From: Verrucomicrobiota bacterium | GTDB lineage: Bacteria; Verrucomicrobiota; Verrucomicrobiia; Verrucomicrobiales; Verrucomicrobiaceae | Assembly: GCA_021413535.1 (NCBI GenBank) | Contig: JAIOQF010000327.1 | Coordinates: 1 to 9,538, forward strand | Direction of reading: 5' to 3' | Length of the DNA stretch: 9,538 bases | Shown: piece by piece, positions 1-6,490 of the stretch | Position numbering within the stretch: position 1 is the stretch's first letter | Layout of the letters: each line of letters opens with the position of its first letter | Program-made: the position numbers and the translations under genes | The notes under the pieces: generated by a model | What the model saw: only the letters and a program-made list of their open reading frames with translations | Databases searched by the model: none | Told to the model about the DNA's origin: nothing

Positions 1-258
1 GGCGATTACGTCGTCATGGCGGGACAGGTCGGAGTAGCCGGGCACCTGACCATCGGAAGTCAGGTGACTTTTATGGCCAAGTCCGGCGTGACCAAGGATT
101 ATCCGGAGCCCGGTGCTTACACCGGTTATCCAGCTAAGCCGCTCATCGAAGGGCGTCGCATGTTAACTTATCCAGCCAAGGTGCCCCAGTTGCTCGAGCG
201 CATCCGCACCCTTGAGGCGCGGATCAAGGAACTGGAGCAGAATTCATCACAGGCTTGA
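1..258 (+). CDS. lpxD: LpxD, UDP-3-O-acylglucosamine N-acyltransferase, C-terminal end (partial)
   Basis: The 5' part lies outside the window; 85 residues remain. LpxD adds the second, N-linked hydroxyacyl chain to UDP-3-O-acylglucosamine in cytoplasmic lipid A synthesis. Visible are the last turns of a left-handed beta-helix of hexapeptide repeats (residues about 1-30, e.g. AGQVGVAGHLTIG), then the SGVTKD and Y-x-G-x-PAKP block typical of the LpxD helix exit (28-48). The segment 62-80 (QLLERIRTLEARIKELEQ) is a charged amphipathic helix, as expected for the LpxD C-terminal trimer helix. Reading is open from base 1 to a TGA at 256-258. Presence of LpxD implies an LPS-bearing outer membrane. 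Other hexapeptide acyltransferases (LpxA) end differently, so LpxD is favoured. Confidence 0.9.
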   Translation, partial: GDYVVMAGQVGVAGHLTIGSQVTFMAKSGVTKDYPEPGAYTGYPAKPLIEGRRMLTYPAKVPQLLERIRTLEARIKELEQNSSQA

Positions 259-313
259 GCAAATAAAACAAGTTCATTGCCTTCGCTTGGTGCGCCATTA
301 GCGTATCAGTTCT

Positions 314-1324
314 ATGCAACGCGATATTACGCCACCTTCATTCCCTCAGATGCCGGAAATCCGGATCAATCCCTCCCTGGTCATCGCCGTCATTATTGGA
401 GTGCTTTTGATCATCGGGGCACTATCAAGCTACTATACCATCCCCGCAGATTCTGACGGCGTCGTGCAGCGCTTTGGGAAATATCATGACACTGTCGGGC
501 CCGGATTGCATTTCAAGATTCCCTTCGGAGTGGACAGCAAGACCGTGGTTCCCTTGCGCCGGCAGTTGAAGATGGAGTTTGGTTTTGGCACGGATAGAGC
601 CACGAACGAAGATCAGACTACCAGTTATCGCGACCAGGAAGATGCACGCAGCATGGTCACGGGCGACCTCAATGCAGCCCAGGTCGAGTGGGTCGTGCAA
701 TATGGCATCAGCGATCCGCGCGCCTATCTCTTCAACGTGCGTTCACCGGGCGGAACTTTGCGCGATTTTTCTGAGAGTGTCATGCGTGAAGTGGTGGGTG
801 ATCGGACCGTGGACGAAGTGCTGACCTATGGTCGCGCAGAAATCGAAGCGGACTGCATGAAAAAATTGAGCGAGTCCGTCAACAAGCTGGGCATGGGTCT
901 GCACGTCATTCAGGTGCAATTAAACCGCGTTCATCCGCCACCGCGCGTGCAGGGCTCCTTTGACGAAGTTAGCCGCGCCCAGCAGGAAAAGCAGCAGATG
1001 ATCAACGTGGCCGAAGGCGAATACAACAAGGTGGTTCCGCGCGCCAGTGGTGAGGCCACCCAGAAAATCAGCGAGGCCGAGGGTTATGCCGTGAAACGCA
1101 TCAACGAAGCCCAGGGCGATGTGGCGCGCTTCAAGGCATTGCTTGAGCAGTATGAAAAAGCACCCGACGTCACCCGGCAGCGGCTCTACTTTGAAACCAT
1201 GAGCGAGGTCATTCCTAATCTAGGAAGCAAGATCATCCTCGATGACGCGGCCAAGCAGTTTCTTCCGCTGATGCACTTGCAGCAATTGCAGTTCGCCCAG
1301 CCCCAGAAGCAGCCGTCCCGTTGA
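314..1324 (+). CDS. hflK: HflK, SPFH/band 7 membrane protein, FtsH protease regulator
   Basis: A 336-residue protein. A single N-terminal membrane helix (about 21-39, SLVIAVIIGVLLIIGALSS) is followed by an SPFH/band 7 domain (about 40-215) with the family blocks GVVQRFGKY and GPGLHFKIPF. A helical stretch rich in Glu, Ala and Gln follows (about 216-285, including SEAEGYAVKRINEAQGD). In characterised bacteria HflK and HflC form a large periplasm-facing cage around FtsH and limit its proteolysis of membrane proteins. The adjacent hflC supports HflK over other SPFH proteins. The long Gly/Pro-rich N-terminus of proteobacterial HflK is missing; only about 20 residues precede the helix. The start at ATG 314 has no evident Shine-Dalgarno, but there is no in-frame alternative close to the membrane helix. 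A 55-bp gap separates it from lpxD, with no clear terminator. Confidence 0.88.
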   Translation: MQRDITPPSFPQMPEIRINPSLVIAVIIGVLLIIGALSSYYTIPADSDGVVQRFGKYHDTVGPGLHFKIPFGVDSKTVVPLRRQLKMEFGFGTDRATNEDQTTSYRDQEDARSMVTGDLNAAQVEWVVQYGISDPRAYLFNVRSPGGTLRDFSESVMREVVGDRTVDEVLTYGRAEIEADCMKKLSESVNKLGMGLHVIQVQLNRVHPPPRVQGSFDEVSRAQQEKQQMINVAEGEYNKVVPRASGEATQKISEAEGYAVKRINEAQGDVARFKALLEQYEKAPDVTRQRLYFETMSEVIPNLGSKIILDDAAKQFLPLMHLQQLQFAQPQKQPSR

Positions 1325-1347
1325 AGCAACATCCTTCCTCCGAATCC

Positions 1348-2325
1348 ATGAAATCTATTTTAGCAGCCATCGCAATTTTCGCAGTTCTCATCGTGCTCAA
1401 GGGCACGCTCTACACGGTCGGTGAACAAGAACAGGTCATCATCACCCGCTTCGGCCAGCCAGTGGGCCAGCCGGTGACCGATGCCGGATTGCATTTCAAA
1501 ACGCCGTTCATCGAAGACGTAAACACCTTTGAAAAACGCATCGTGCAGTGGGACGGTCTGTCATCAGAGATGACCACCAAGGACAAGCTTTTCATTGTCG
1601 TTGACTCATTTGGCCGCTGGCGCGTCAACAACGCCCTCGCGTATTTTCAAAAATTGCGTGACGAACGCACCGCCCAGTCGCGGCTCGATACCATCCTCGG
1701 CAGCGAAGTGCGCAACATCGTCGCCAAACACAATCTCATTGAGGTGGTGCGGACAAATAGGGCGCGGAAGTCGACCCAAGATGACTCCATTGTGACCGCC
1801 AAGATTGGTGACCTCCCGCCCATTCAGTTCGGTCGCGAGGTTCTCGAACAGGAAATTCTTAAAGCTGCGCAGAAGGCGCTGGCCGAGCAGGAAATCGGCA
1901 TTGAGTTGCTCGATTTCCGCTTCAAGCGCATCAATTACAAATCCACCGTCCTCGAAAAAATTTACGCACGCATGATGAGCGAGCGCGATCAAATCGCGTC
2001 GCGCTTCCTTTCCGAAGGAGCTGGCAAGGCTGCGGAAAAGAACGGCGAGCGGGAGCGGGAGCTCCGGCGGATCGAATCCGATGCTTACAAGCGCGTTCAA
2101 GAAATCCAGGGCAAGGCCGATGCCGAGGCCACGCAAATCTATGCCCAAGCCTACAACACCAGCCCGGTGGCCGCGGATTTCTATCAGTTTGTCAAAACGC
2201 TGGAAACTTACAAAGCTACGCTCGGGCGCGATACCACGCTCATTCTGACGACCGATAGTGATTTGTTCAAGTATGTCAAAAAGATCGACGGTGGCGCAAC
2301 GAAAGCACCTGTGGCCAAGCCTTGA
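1348..2325 (+). CDS. hflC: HflC, SPFH/band 7 membrane protein, partner of HflK
   Basis: A 325-residue protein when started at ATG 1348. It has an N-terminal membrane helix (about 3-22), then the band 7 domain with EQEQVIITRFG (26-36) and GLHFKTPF (47-54). The R-rich helical part (about 205-270) contains ASRFLSEGAGKAAEKNG and IQGKADAEATQIYAQAYN, both hallmarks of HflC. The end (YQFVKTLETYKATLGRDTTL) is also typical. It should pair with HflK in the membrane complex that restrains FtsH. Only 23 bp separate it from hflK, so the two are co-transcribed. A TTG at 1321 overlapping the hflK stop would add nine polar residues; ATG 1348 is preferred because it places the membrane helix at the very start, as in the family. 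Neither start has a good Shine-Dalgarno. ftsH itself is not in the window. Confidence 0.88.
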   Translation: MKSILAAIAIFAVLIVLKGTLYTVGEQEQVIITRFGQPVGQPVTDAGLHFKTPFIEDVNTFEKRIVQWDGLSSEMTTKDKLFIVVDSFGRWRVNNALAYFQKLRDERTAQSRLDTILGSEVRNIVAKHNLIEVVRTNRARKSTQDDSIVTAKIGDLPPIQFGREVLEQEILKAAQKALAEQEIGIELLDFRFKRINYKSTVLEKIYARMMSERDQIASRFLSEGAGKAAEKNGERERELRRIESDAYKRVQEIQGKADAEATQIYAQAYNTSPVAADFYQFVKTLETYKATLGRDTTLILTTDSDLFKYVKKIDGGATKAPVAKP

Positions 2326-2338
2326 GTTGCGTCGCAAC
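2326..2338. promoter_or_regulatory. Perfect 13-bp dyad just after hflC (possible operator or transcript-end hairpin)
   Basis: GTTGCG-T-CGCAAC is a perfect inverted repeat with 6-bp arms around one base, starting one base after the hflC stop and followed by an A-rich run. It sits at the left edge of the 180-bp gap before the sigma gene. With so short a loop it fits a protein-binding dyad better than a hairpin, though a 5-bp stem with a 3-nt loop is possible. No T-run follows on the plus strand, so it is not a standard intrinsic terminator. The rest of the gap (2339-2505) shows no convincing promoter; it stays open in the sigma frame from a TTG at 2368. Function is not known. Confidence 0.35.
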
Positions 2339-2505
2339 AAAAACAAGACGGTTGAATCCGCAGCGGTTTGAGCAACGCAGATATTTATGTGTCCGCAGAT
2401 TCTCTTGTCTTTCAGCCGCCCGCAGCATTGCCGCGAGTGTCGCTTGATTTCTTGCGATTGCAGTTCAAGGAAAACTCCCAGGACGAATGTCATCCCGTAA
2501 CACCG

Positions 2506-3069
2506 ATGGAAAAAGAATCTGACGAAGCCATATTGCAACGGGTGGGCCGGGGCGATGAGGCTGCGATGGCCCAGCTCTACGACCGCTTTGCGCCTTCGCT
2601 TTTTGCCATCGCGCGGCGCATCATCGGCGATGAACAGGAAGCCCGCGATGCGTTGCAGGATGGATTTCTCTACATTTGGGACAAAGCGGCAGATTTCGAT
2701 CCGGCCCGGAGCAAGGCCTTCACTTGGGCCGTGATGATTTTTCGGCACAAGGCGATCGACCGGCTCCGCGCCAGCCGCCGTCGCATTCGGTTGAATGAAA
2801 CCGCGGCGGAAAACTTGCTCGATCTAGAATCACCGCGCAGCGAGCGGGCCGATATTTCCCTGGAGCGGGCCGAGAGCGCCGAAGCGGTGCGACGCGCGAT
2901 GCGGTCGCTGCCGGACGAGCAACGCCAATGCGTGGAGTGGGCCTTCCTGCGCGGACTAACTCATTTGCAGCTCTCGGAGTTGCTTGGAACGCCGTTGGGA
3001 ACTGTGAAAACCAATATTCGCCGCGGGTTGATGCGCCTGCGCGATCTGCTCCAGGAGGTCGTGTCATGA
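2506..3069 (+). CDS. ECF-type RNA polymerase sigma factor, SigK/RskA-like system
   Basis: A 187-residue protein with the two-domain layout of group 4 (ECF) sigma factors. Region 2 (about 23-92) contains LYDRFAPSLFAIARRIIGD, the acidic core-binding patch DEQEARDALQDGFLYIW, and the AFTWAVMIFRHKAIDRLR helix that contacts the -10 element. Region 4 (about 130-181) contains SLPDEQRQCVEWAFLRGLTH and a helix-turn-helix with GTPLGTVKTNIRRGLMRLR. It is expected to redirect RNA polymerase when released from the membrane anti-sigma encoded next. The start is set at ATG 2506 because region 2 begins about 20 residues later. The frame is also open back to a TTG at 2368 (46 more residues), but that extension has no recognisable domain. 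No Shine-Dalgarno is seen before ATG 2506. Its stop overlaps the anti-sigma start. Regulon unknown. Confidence 0.9.
   Translation: MEKESDEAILQRVGRGDEAAMAQLYDRFAPSLFAIARRIIGDEQEARDALQDGFLYIWDKAADFDPARSKAFTWAVMIFRHKAIDRLRASRRRIRLNETAAENLLDLESPRSERADISLERAESAEAVRRAMRSLPDEQRQCVEWAFLRGLTHLQLSELLGTPLGTVKTNIRRGLMRLRDLLQEVVS
3053..3058 (+). promoter_or_regulatory. Strong Shine-Dalgarno (AGGAGG) for the anti-sigma gene
   Basis: AGGAGG lies inside the last codons of the sigma gene with 7 nt to the ATG at 3066. It fixes the anti-sigma start and argues against reading that frame back to 2928. It is the only textbook Shine-Dalgarno I found before a gene in this window. Confidence 0.8.
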
Positions 3070-3920
3070 CCGAGCGCCAGGAAGAACAGGCGGCGCTCCA
3101 TGCCGTGTATTCACTCGATGCCCACGAGCGGCAGATCTTGCGGGCGGAGCTTCGGACGGATCCGCGCTTGCGGGTTCTGGCGGCGGAACTGGAGGAGGCG
3201 GCGAATCAGATCGCCCTGCTGCTGCCTGCGGAAGCACCGCCGGAAGAAGACAGGGCGCTGTTTCTCAGAAGGCTCAAACAACATCGCCGTGCAAAGGTAA
3301 CGTCGTTCGGCACCACATTTCGTATTCTGCGCCAGCCATGGGTCGGCTGGGCCGTCGCTGCTTGTCTGGCTGTGGTCGCCTGGAATGGTTATCGCGTCGG
3401 ACATGAACTAACGCAGGAAATGGAGACGCTGATAAAAAATGAATCCACTGCGCGGAGCGAGGCTGCCAGTGCTCTGAGCAAAGTAGCCGGACTGGAAAAA
3501 AATCTGGCTGATGCCACAGAAAAATCCCAGCAGTTCGCGGGCGAGATCAACAATCTGAAACAGATGAACGTGTTTGCCCACATGGAGGTCACCTCCTTGC
3601 GCGCGACCGTGCGCAAGTTTGAAGAGGGCGCTGCTGTCATTGTCTGGGACAACGAAAAACAAGAAGGCCAGCTCAAGCTGGAGAAAATGCCACCCGTGCA
3701 GGCCAACCGAGATTACCAGCTCTGGGTCTTCGACAAAAAAAATCCGGCACCCATCAGTGCCGGTGTGATCAAGGTGGATGCACGAGGCATGGCCACAGTG
3801 ACATTCAAGCCCGTGGAACCAGTGCCCAGCGCCGCCAAGTTTGCCATCAGCATTGAAGCCATAGGCGGTGTGGCCAAGAAATCGGCGGACGGCCCGGTCA
3901 TCTTCGCGGGACCCCAGTGA
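3066..3920 (+). CDS. RskA-family membrane anti-sigma factor
   Basis: A 284-residue protein. The cytoplasmic N-terminal part (1-90) is helical (LHAVYSLDAHERQILRAEL) and resembles the sigma-binding domain of RskA proteins, without the H-C-C zinc motif of the ZAS class. One membrane helix follows (about 93-108, VGWAVAACLAVVAWNG), then a likely coiled coil (about 113-186, heptad-like with many Ala, Glu, Lys). The C-terminal domain (about 187-283) matches the RskA periplasmic domain: AVIVWDNEKQEGQLKL, ANRDYQLWVFD, SAGVIKVDARGMATVTF, FAISIEAIGG, ending DGPVIFAG. By analogy it holds the upstream sigma factor inactive at the membrane, and regulated proteolysis after a signal releases it. ATG 3066 overlaps the sigma stop in ATGA and has a strong ribosome site, so the two are translationally coupled. 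The long coiled coil between membrane and sensor domain is longer than I would expect. Partner and signal are inferred. Confidence 0.88.
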   Translation: MTERQEEQAALHAVYSLDAHERQILRAELRTDPRLRVLAAELEEAANQIALLLPAEAPPEEDRALFLRRLKQHRRAKVTSFGTTFRILRQPWVGWAVAACLAVVAWNGYRVGHELTQEMETLIKNESTARSEAASALSKVAGLEKNLADATEKSQQFAGEINNLKQMNVFAHMEVTSLRATVRKFEEGAAVIVWDNEKQEGQLKLEKMPPVQANRDYQLWVFDKKNPAPISAGVIKVDARGMATVTFKPVEPVPSAAKFAISIEAIGGVAKKSADGPVIFAGPQ

Positions 3921-5056
3921 AGTCGCGCATCGTCACCTGTCTGCTCGTTGCTGGCGCTGGATTGGCGATGGTATTGGCAGTCCATGTGCTTTTCATATTC
4001 AATAATATCTGGAGCTGGCGCATCACGGTTGTCGCCGCGGAATATGGCCATCGCTTTGCGATGGGCGCCTTCCTGCTCGCCTGGATTGGCTGGCGTCGTC
4101 GCGCGAAGTTTACCGCCATTGCCGGTGTCGCAGCGGCGGCTGTGCTTTTGTGGCCGTTGGTGCAGGCGATCTCTGTTTCCCGAAAACTTCCGGAGGACTT
4201 GCGCCGGACATTTGGCGCAACTCGCGCTGCGGATGCCAGGCCATTGGACATTGTGTCGCTCTGCATTGGAACTTGGCGGACCAACTTGAAACCGGAGCCT
4301 CTCGTGTATGCGGAGGATGCGGCCGGCCAGCGCCGAATCGATTTTTTTAGATCCAAGTCTGTAAAACCTGCACCCTGCATCGTGCTGCTGCATGGCGGCG
4401 GCTGGGAAAGAGGCGAAGTGAATGAACTGCCAGATTGGAGCACGCATTGGGCGCAGAACGGATATGCTGTGGCCTCGGTGCAGTATCGCTTCGCGCCGCA
4501 GCATCCCTGGCCCGCGCAGGATGAGGACGTGCGACTGGCGCTGGCATATCTCAAGGCCAACGCCGCTTCACTCGGCATCGATCCGACGCGCTTTGTTTTT
4601 TTCGGACGCAGCGCGGGCGCTCAGATTGCCGTGGCGTGTGCGTATGGGATGCATGATCCCGCCGTGCGGGGTTGCGTCTCGTTCTATGGGCCGCAGGACA
4701 TGTTCTTCGCCCGGAAGTATTCCGTGGAAGATGATGTGCTGAACTCCTTGCGTATGGTGCGCAATTTCATGGGCGGTGATCCGGAACAAGCGGAAAAAAA
4801 TTATACGGCAGCTTCTGGAATGTTGCTCGCTCGCAGCGACAGCCCGCCCGCGCTGATATTTCATGGTTCGCACGATGTCATTGTGTGGAACCGTCACAGC
4901 CAGCGTTTCGCTGCCAAACTCGATGAACTTGGCGTGAGTCATTTGTATTTGGAACTGCCATGGGCCGCTCATGGATTCGACTGGTGCTATGACGGAGTGG
5001 GCAGTCAGCTGGCGCGCTATTCGCTAGATTGTTTTTTGGAGGCTGTGACAAGGTAG
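3917..5056 (+). CDS. Membrane-anchored alpha/beta hydrolase (HSL/carboxylesterase-like)
   Basis: A 379-residue protein. The N-terminal part has up to three membrane helices (about 5-29, 45-59, 65-86). A soluble alpha/beta hydrolase domain follows from about 125. It shows the HGGGW oxyanion motif (159-163), the nucleophile elbow GRSAG with Ser232, an acid in GSHD (Asp320) and the catalytic histidine in AAHGFD (His352), in the order of the hormone-sensitive-lipase/BD-FAE esterase group. All catalytic parts are present, so it should hydrolyse an ester. Substrate unknown; a deacetylase or peptidoglycan/lipid esterase role is possible. Start GTG 3917 overlaps the anti-sigma stop in GTGA and has only a weak GCGGGA upstream. 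The coupling suggests a role tied to the sigma/anti-sigma pair, either as part of the response or in acting on the envelope being sensed. Whether the catalytic domain lies inside or outside the membrane cannot be decided by eye. Confidence 0.85.
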   Translation: MKSRIVTCLLVAGAGLAMVLAVHVLFIFNNIWSWRITVVAAEYGHRFAMGAFLLAWIGWRRRAKFTAIAGVAAAAVLLWPLVQAISVSRKLPEDLRRTFGATRAADARPLDIVSLCIGTWRTNLKPEPLVYAEDAAGQRRIDFFRSKSVKPAPCIVLLHGGGWERGEVNELPDWSTHWAQNGYAVASVQYRFAPQHPWPAQDEDVRLALAYLKANAASLGIDPTRFVFFGRSAGAQIAVACAYGMHDPAVRGCVSFYGPQDMFFARKYSVEDDVLNSLRMVRNFMGGDPEQAEKNYTAASGMLLARSDSPPALIFHGSHDVIVWNRHSQRFAAKLDELGVSHLYLELPWAAHGFDWCYDGVGSQLARYSLDCFLEAVTR

Positions 5057-5081
5057 CTTCCTGCGTTGCAAGGCGCGGAGC

Positions 5082-5106
5082 CCATGCCATGATCCATGCG
5101 GCATGG
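5082..5106 (+). promoter_or_regulatory. Perfect 7-bp hairpin covering the start codon of the next gene
   Basis: CCATGCC (5082-5088) and GGCATGG (5100-5106) are perfect complements around an 11-nt loop. The ATG of the following gene (5103-5105) lies in the 3' arm. Four ATG triplets occur within 22 bases here, but only the last is in frame. In mRNA the structure would partly hide the start, and no Shine-Dalgarno is nearby. It may tune translation; it may also be chance. Confidence 0.35.
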
Positions 5107-6473
5107 ACTTCCACCAAAACCGCGAACCCGATCCAGAGGATGGATCGCCTGCCGCAGTGGAACCGTCTATCCCGAGGGATAATCAGAGCCGTCCACGATC
5201 ATCATGGCGTCCACCTAAACCGCTCACCCTCGCACTGATCATGGTGGTGGCTGTGTTCATCATCACTCTGGCCTACTTGCGCGATGAAGAAGTGCCGTGG
5301 GATGGTGATCTGCGCCGGCCAATTTTTCTCCAACAGCAACAGGATGTCTCCGCTCCGTCCCGGATGAAGGCGATGCTGACTGCTGCGGCGAAAGTTTCCA
5401 CCAGCGATCCCGCCGTGATCTCGCCGTGGACGGAGGATATTGCAAAGGTCGGCGCGTTACTCGATCGTCATGGACCGGTCTTGGATAACTTGCGGGATTT
5501 GCTTGAGGAGAAAAAAGAAGAGTGGGAGCCGCGCAGTCTCTTGTGGAAGATCGATAATTTTGCCGCTGATCCAGCCTGGTCGGCGGTGATGTCACTCAAG
5601 GATGCGGAGTGTGCGTATCTATCCCGAAGCGGACATGAGGAGCCGGCCTTTCTTTCTGCCTGCGATTTGCTGGTGCTGGCCAATCTCATCGAGCAGATCG
5701 ATGCTTGGCCGAACTTTATGGATCGTGCCCTGGAGCTTCAAGAACACGGAACCCAGTCGCTGGCGCGACTGCTGTCGCTCACGCAGCTTGATGATGAGAA
5801 GCTGCGTCACTTGCAGGAAGATGAATTCAAGCCATGGGCGCCAACAGTGGAACATCTCGTGGCCGCGATGGATGGATTTTATGTCTTCGAGCGCAAACTG
5901 CTGTTCGGACCCGATGGAGATGACCCGCCCATCCCGTTGTGGTATCTGCCCGCGCGTTCGGGTTCGCGGATTTTTTTCAAGCCAAATACAACGCTGCGCT
6001 TGTTCGCCGGAAGCTTTCGCGAGTTGAAGAATGAAGCGGGCCGCACCGCGTTCTCGCGGGCCAGCCAGATCGAGAGTCGCTTGCTGTCGCGTGGACTTGA
6101 AGGCGGAGCGAATCGTTCGGGCGAAGATTATTTTGTCGCGCGAATTCGCGCCTACGCGTCACTATTGGATCGCAGCGCGCTGGCCCGCACGCGTCATGGG
6201 TTGGTCATAGCGCTCTTTGGCGTGCGTCGATATGTCCAGCGGGAAAGGCATTTGCCGGCGACGCTGGATGATCTGGTGCCGCGCTATCTGCCGGTGGTGC
6301 CGCTGGACAGTTTCTCCGGTGAAGCACTGCGCTACGATGCCAAACGCGGCTTGATTTGGTCTGTTGGAATGAATTTTAAAGATGATGGTGGCCGAGTCAC
6401 AGAAATCCCCATGAGCGATTCTGATGAACCGACGGTTGAGATCGGAATTGCGACGGCAAAGGCGGGGAAGTGA
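5103..6473 (+). CDS. Single-pass membrane protein of unknown function with pseudopilin-like C-terminal motif
   Basis: A 456-residue protein I cannot assign. Residues 1-40 are polar, Pro/Arg-rich and probably cytoplasmic; one membrane helix follows at about 41-58 (LTLALIMVVAVFIITLAY). The remaining ~400 residues, probably extracytoplasmic, are largely helical and charged. The segment 367-430 carries a pattern seen in many uncharacterised Planctomycetota and Verrucomicrobiota proteins and resembling the end of type II secretion pseudopilins: RYVQRERHLPATLDDLVP, then YLPVVPLDSFSGEALRY, then WSVGMNFKDDGG. In GspG-type pseudopilins the comparable Asp-rich end binds calcium; whether it does here is unknown. 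There is no type IV pilin signal at the N-terminus. The start at ATG 5103 is the only in-frame ATG near the membrane helix. A 46-bp gap without a terminator follows the hydrolase gene, so co-transcription with the sigma cassette is likely. Confidence 0.75.
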   Translation: MDFHQNREPDPEDGSPAAVEPSIPRDNQSRPRSSWRPPKPLTLALIMVVAVFIITLAYLRDEEVPWDGDLRRPIFLQQQQDVSAPSRMKAMLTAAAKVSTSDPAVISPWTEDIAKVGALLDRHGPVLDNLRDLLEEKKEEWEPRSLLWKIDNFAADPAWSAVMSLKDAECAYLSRSGHEEPAFLSACDLLVLANLIEQIDAWPNFMDRALELQEHGTQSLARLLSLTQLDDEKLRHLQEDEFKPWAPTVEHLVAAMDGFYVFERKLLFGPDGDDPPIPLWYLPARSGSRIFFKPNTTLRLFAGSFRELKNEAGRTAFSRASQIESRLLSRGLEGGANRSGEDYFVARIRAYASLLDRSALARTRHGLVIALFGVRRYVQRERHLPATLDDLVPRYLPVVPLDSFSGEALRYDAKRGLIWSVGMNFKDDGGRVTEIPMSDSDEPTVEIGIATAKAGK

Positions 6474-6490
6474 GCGGCATTAATTATCTC

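Noticed and set aside
1212..1226. TTCCTA-ATC-TAGGAA dyad inside hflK
   Set aside because: It sits within conserved coding sequence and a 6-bp palindrome of this kind is expected by chance in 9.5 kb.
1321..1347. TTG start for hflC overlapping the hflK stop
   Set aside because: It adds nine polar residues before the membrane helix and has no ribosome site; ATG 1348 matches family layout. It is not fully excluded.
2469..2505. Possible ECF-type self-promoter (GGAAAA then CGTA) just before the sigma start
   Set aside because: The match to any known ECF promoter is loose, and it would leave almost no leader. Without a set of co-regulated promoters it cannot be supported.
1606..2748. Long (380-codon) open frame on the minus strand across hflC and the sigma gene
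   Set aside because: It lies wholly antisense to well-supported genes, crosses their boundary, and its translation shows no domain. It is a by-product of codon bias on the plus strand.
2928..3065. Upstream extension of the anti-sigma frame inside the sigma gene
   Set aside because: The strong AGGAGG and ATGA overlap at 3066 fix the start; the extension has no domain and overlaps conserved sigma region 4.
3713..4578. Minus-strand open frames opposite the anti-sigma/hydrolase junction
   Set aside because: The plus-strand genes carry complete domains and catalytic residues; the antisense frames are Arg/Ser/Ala-rich with no recognisable features.
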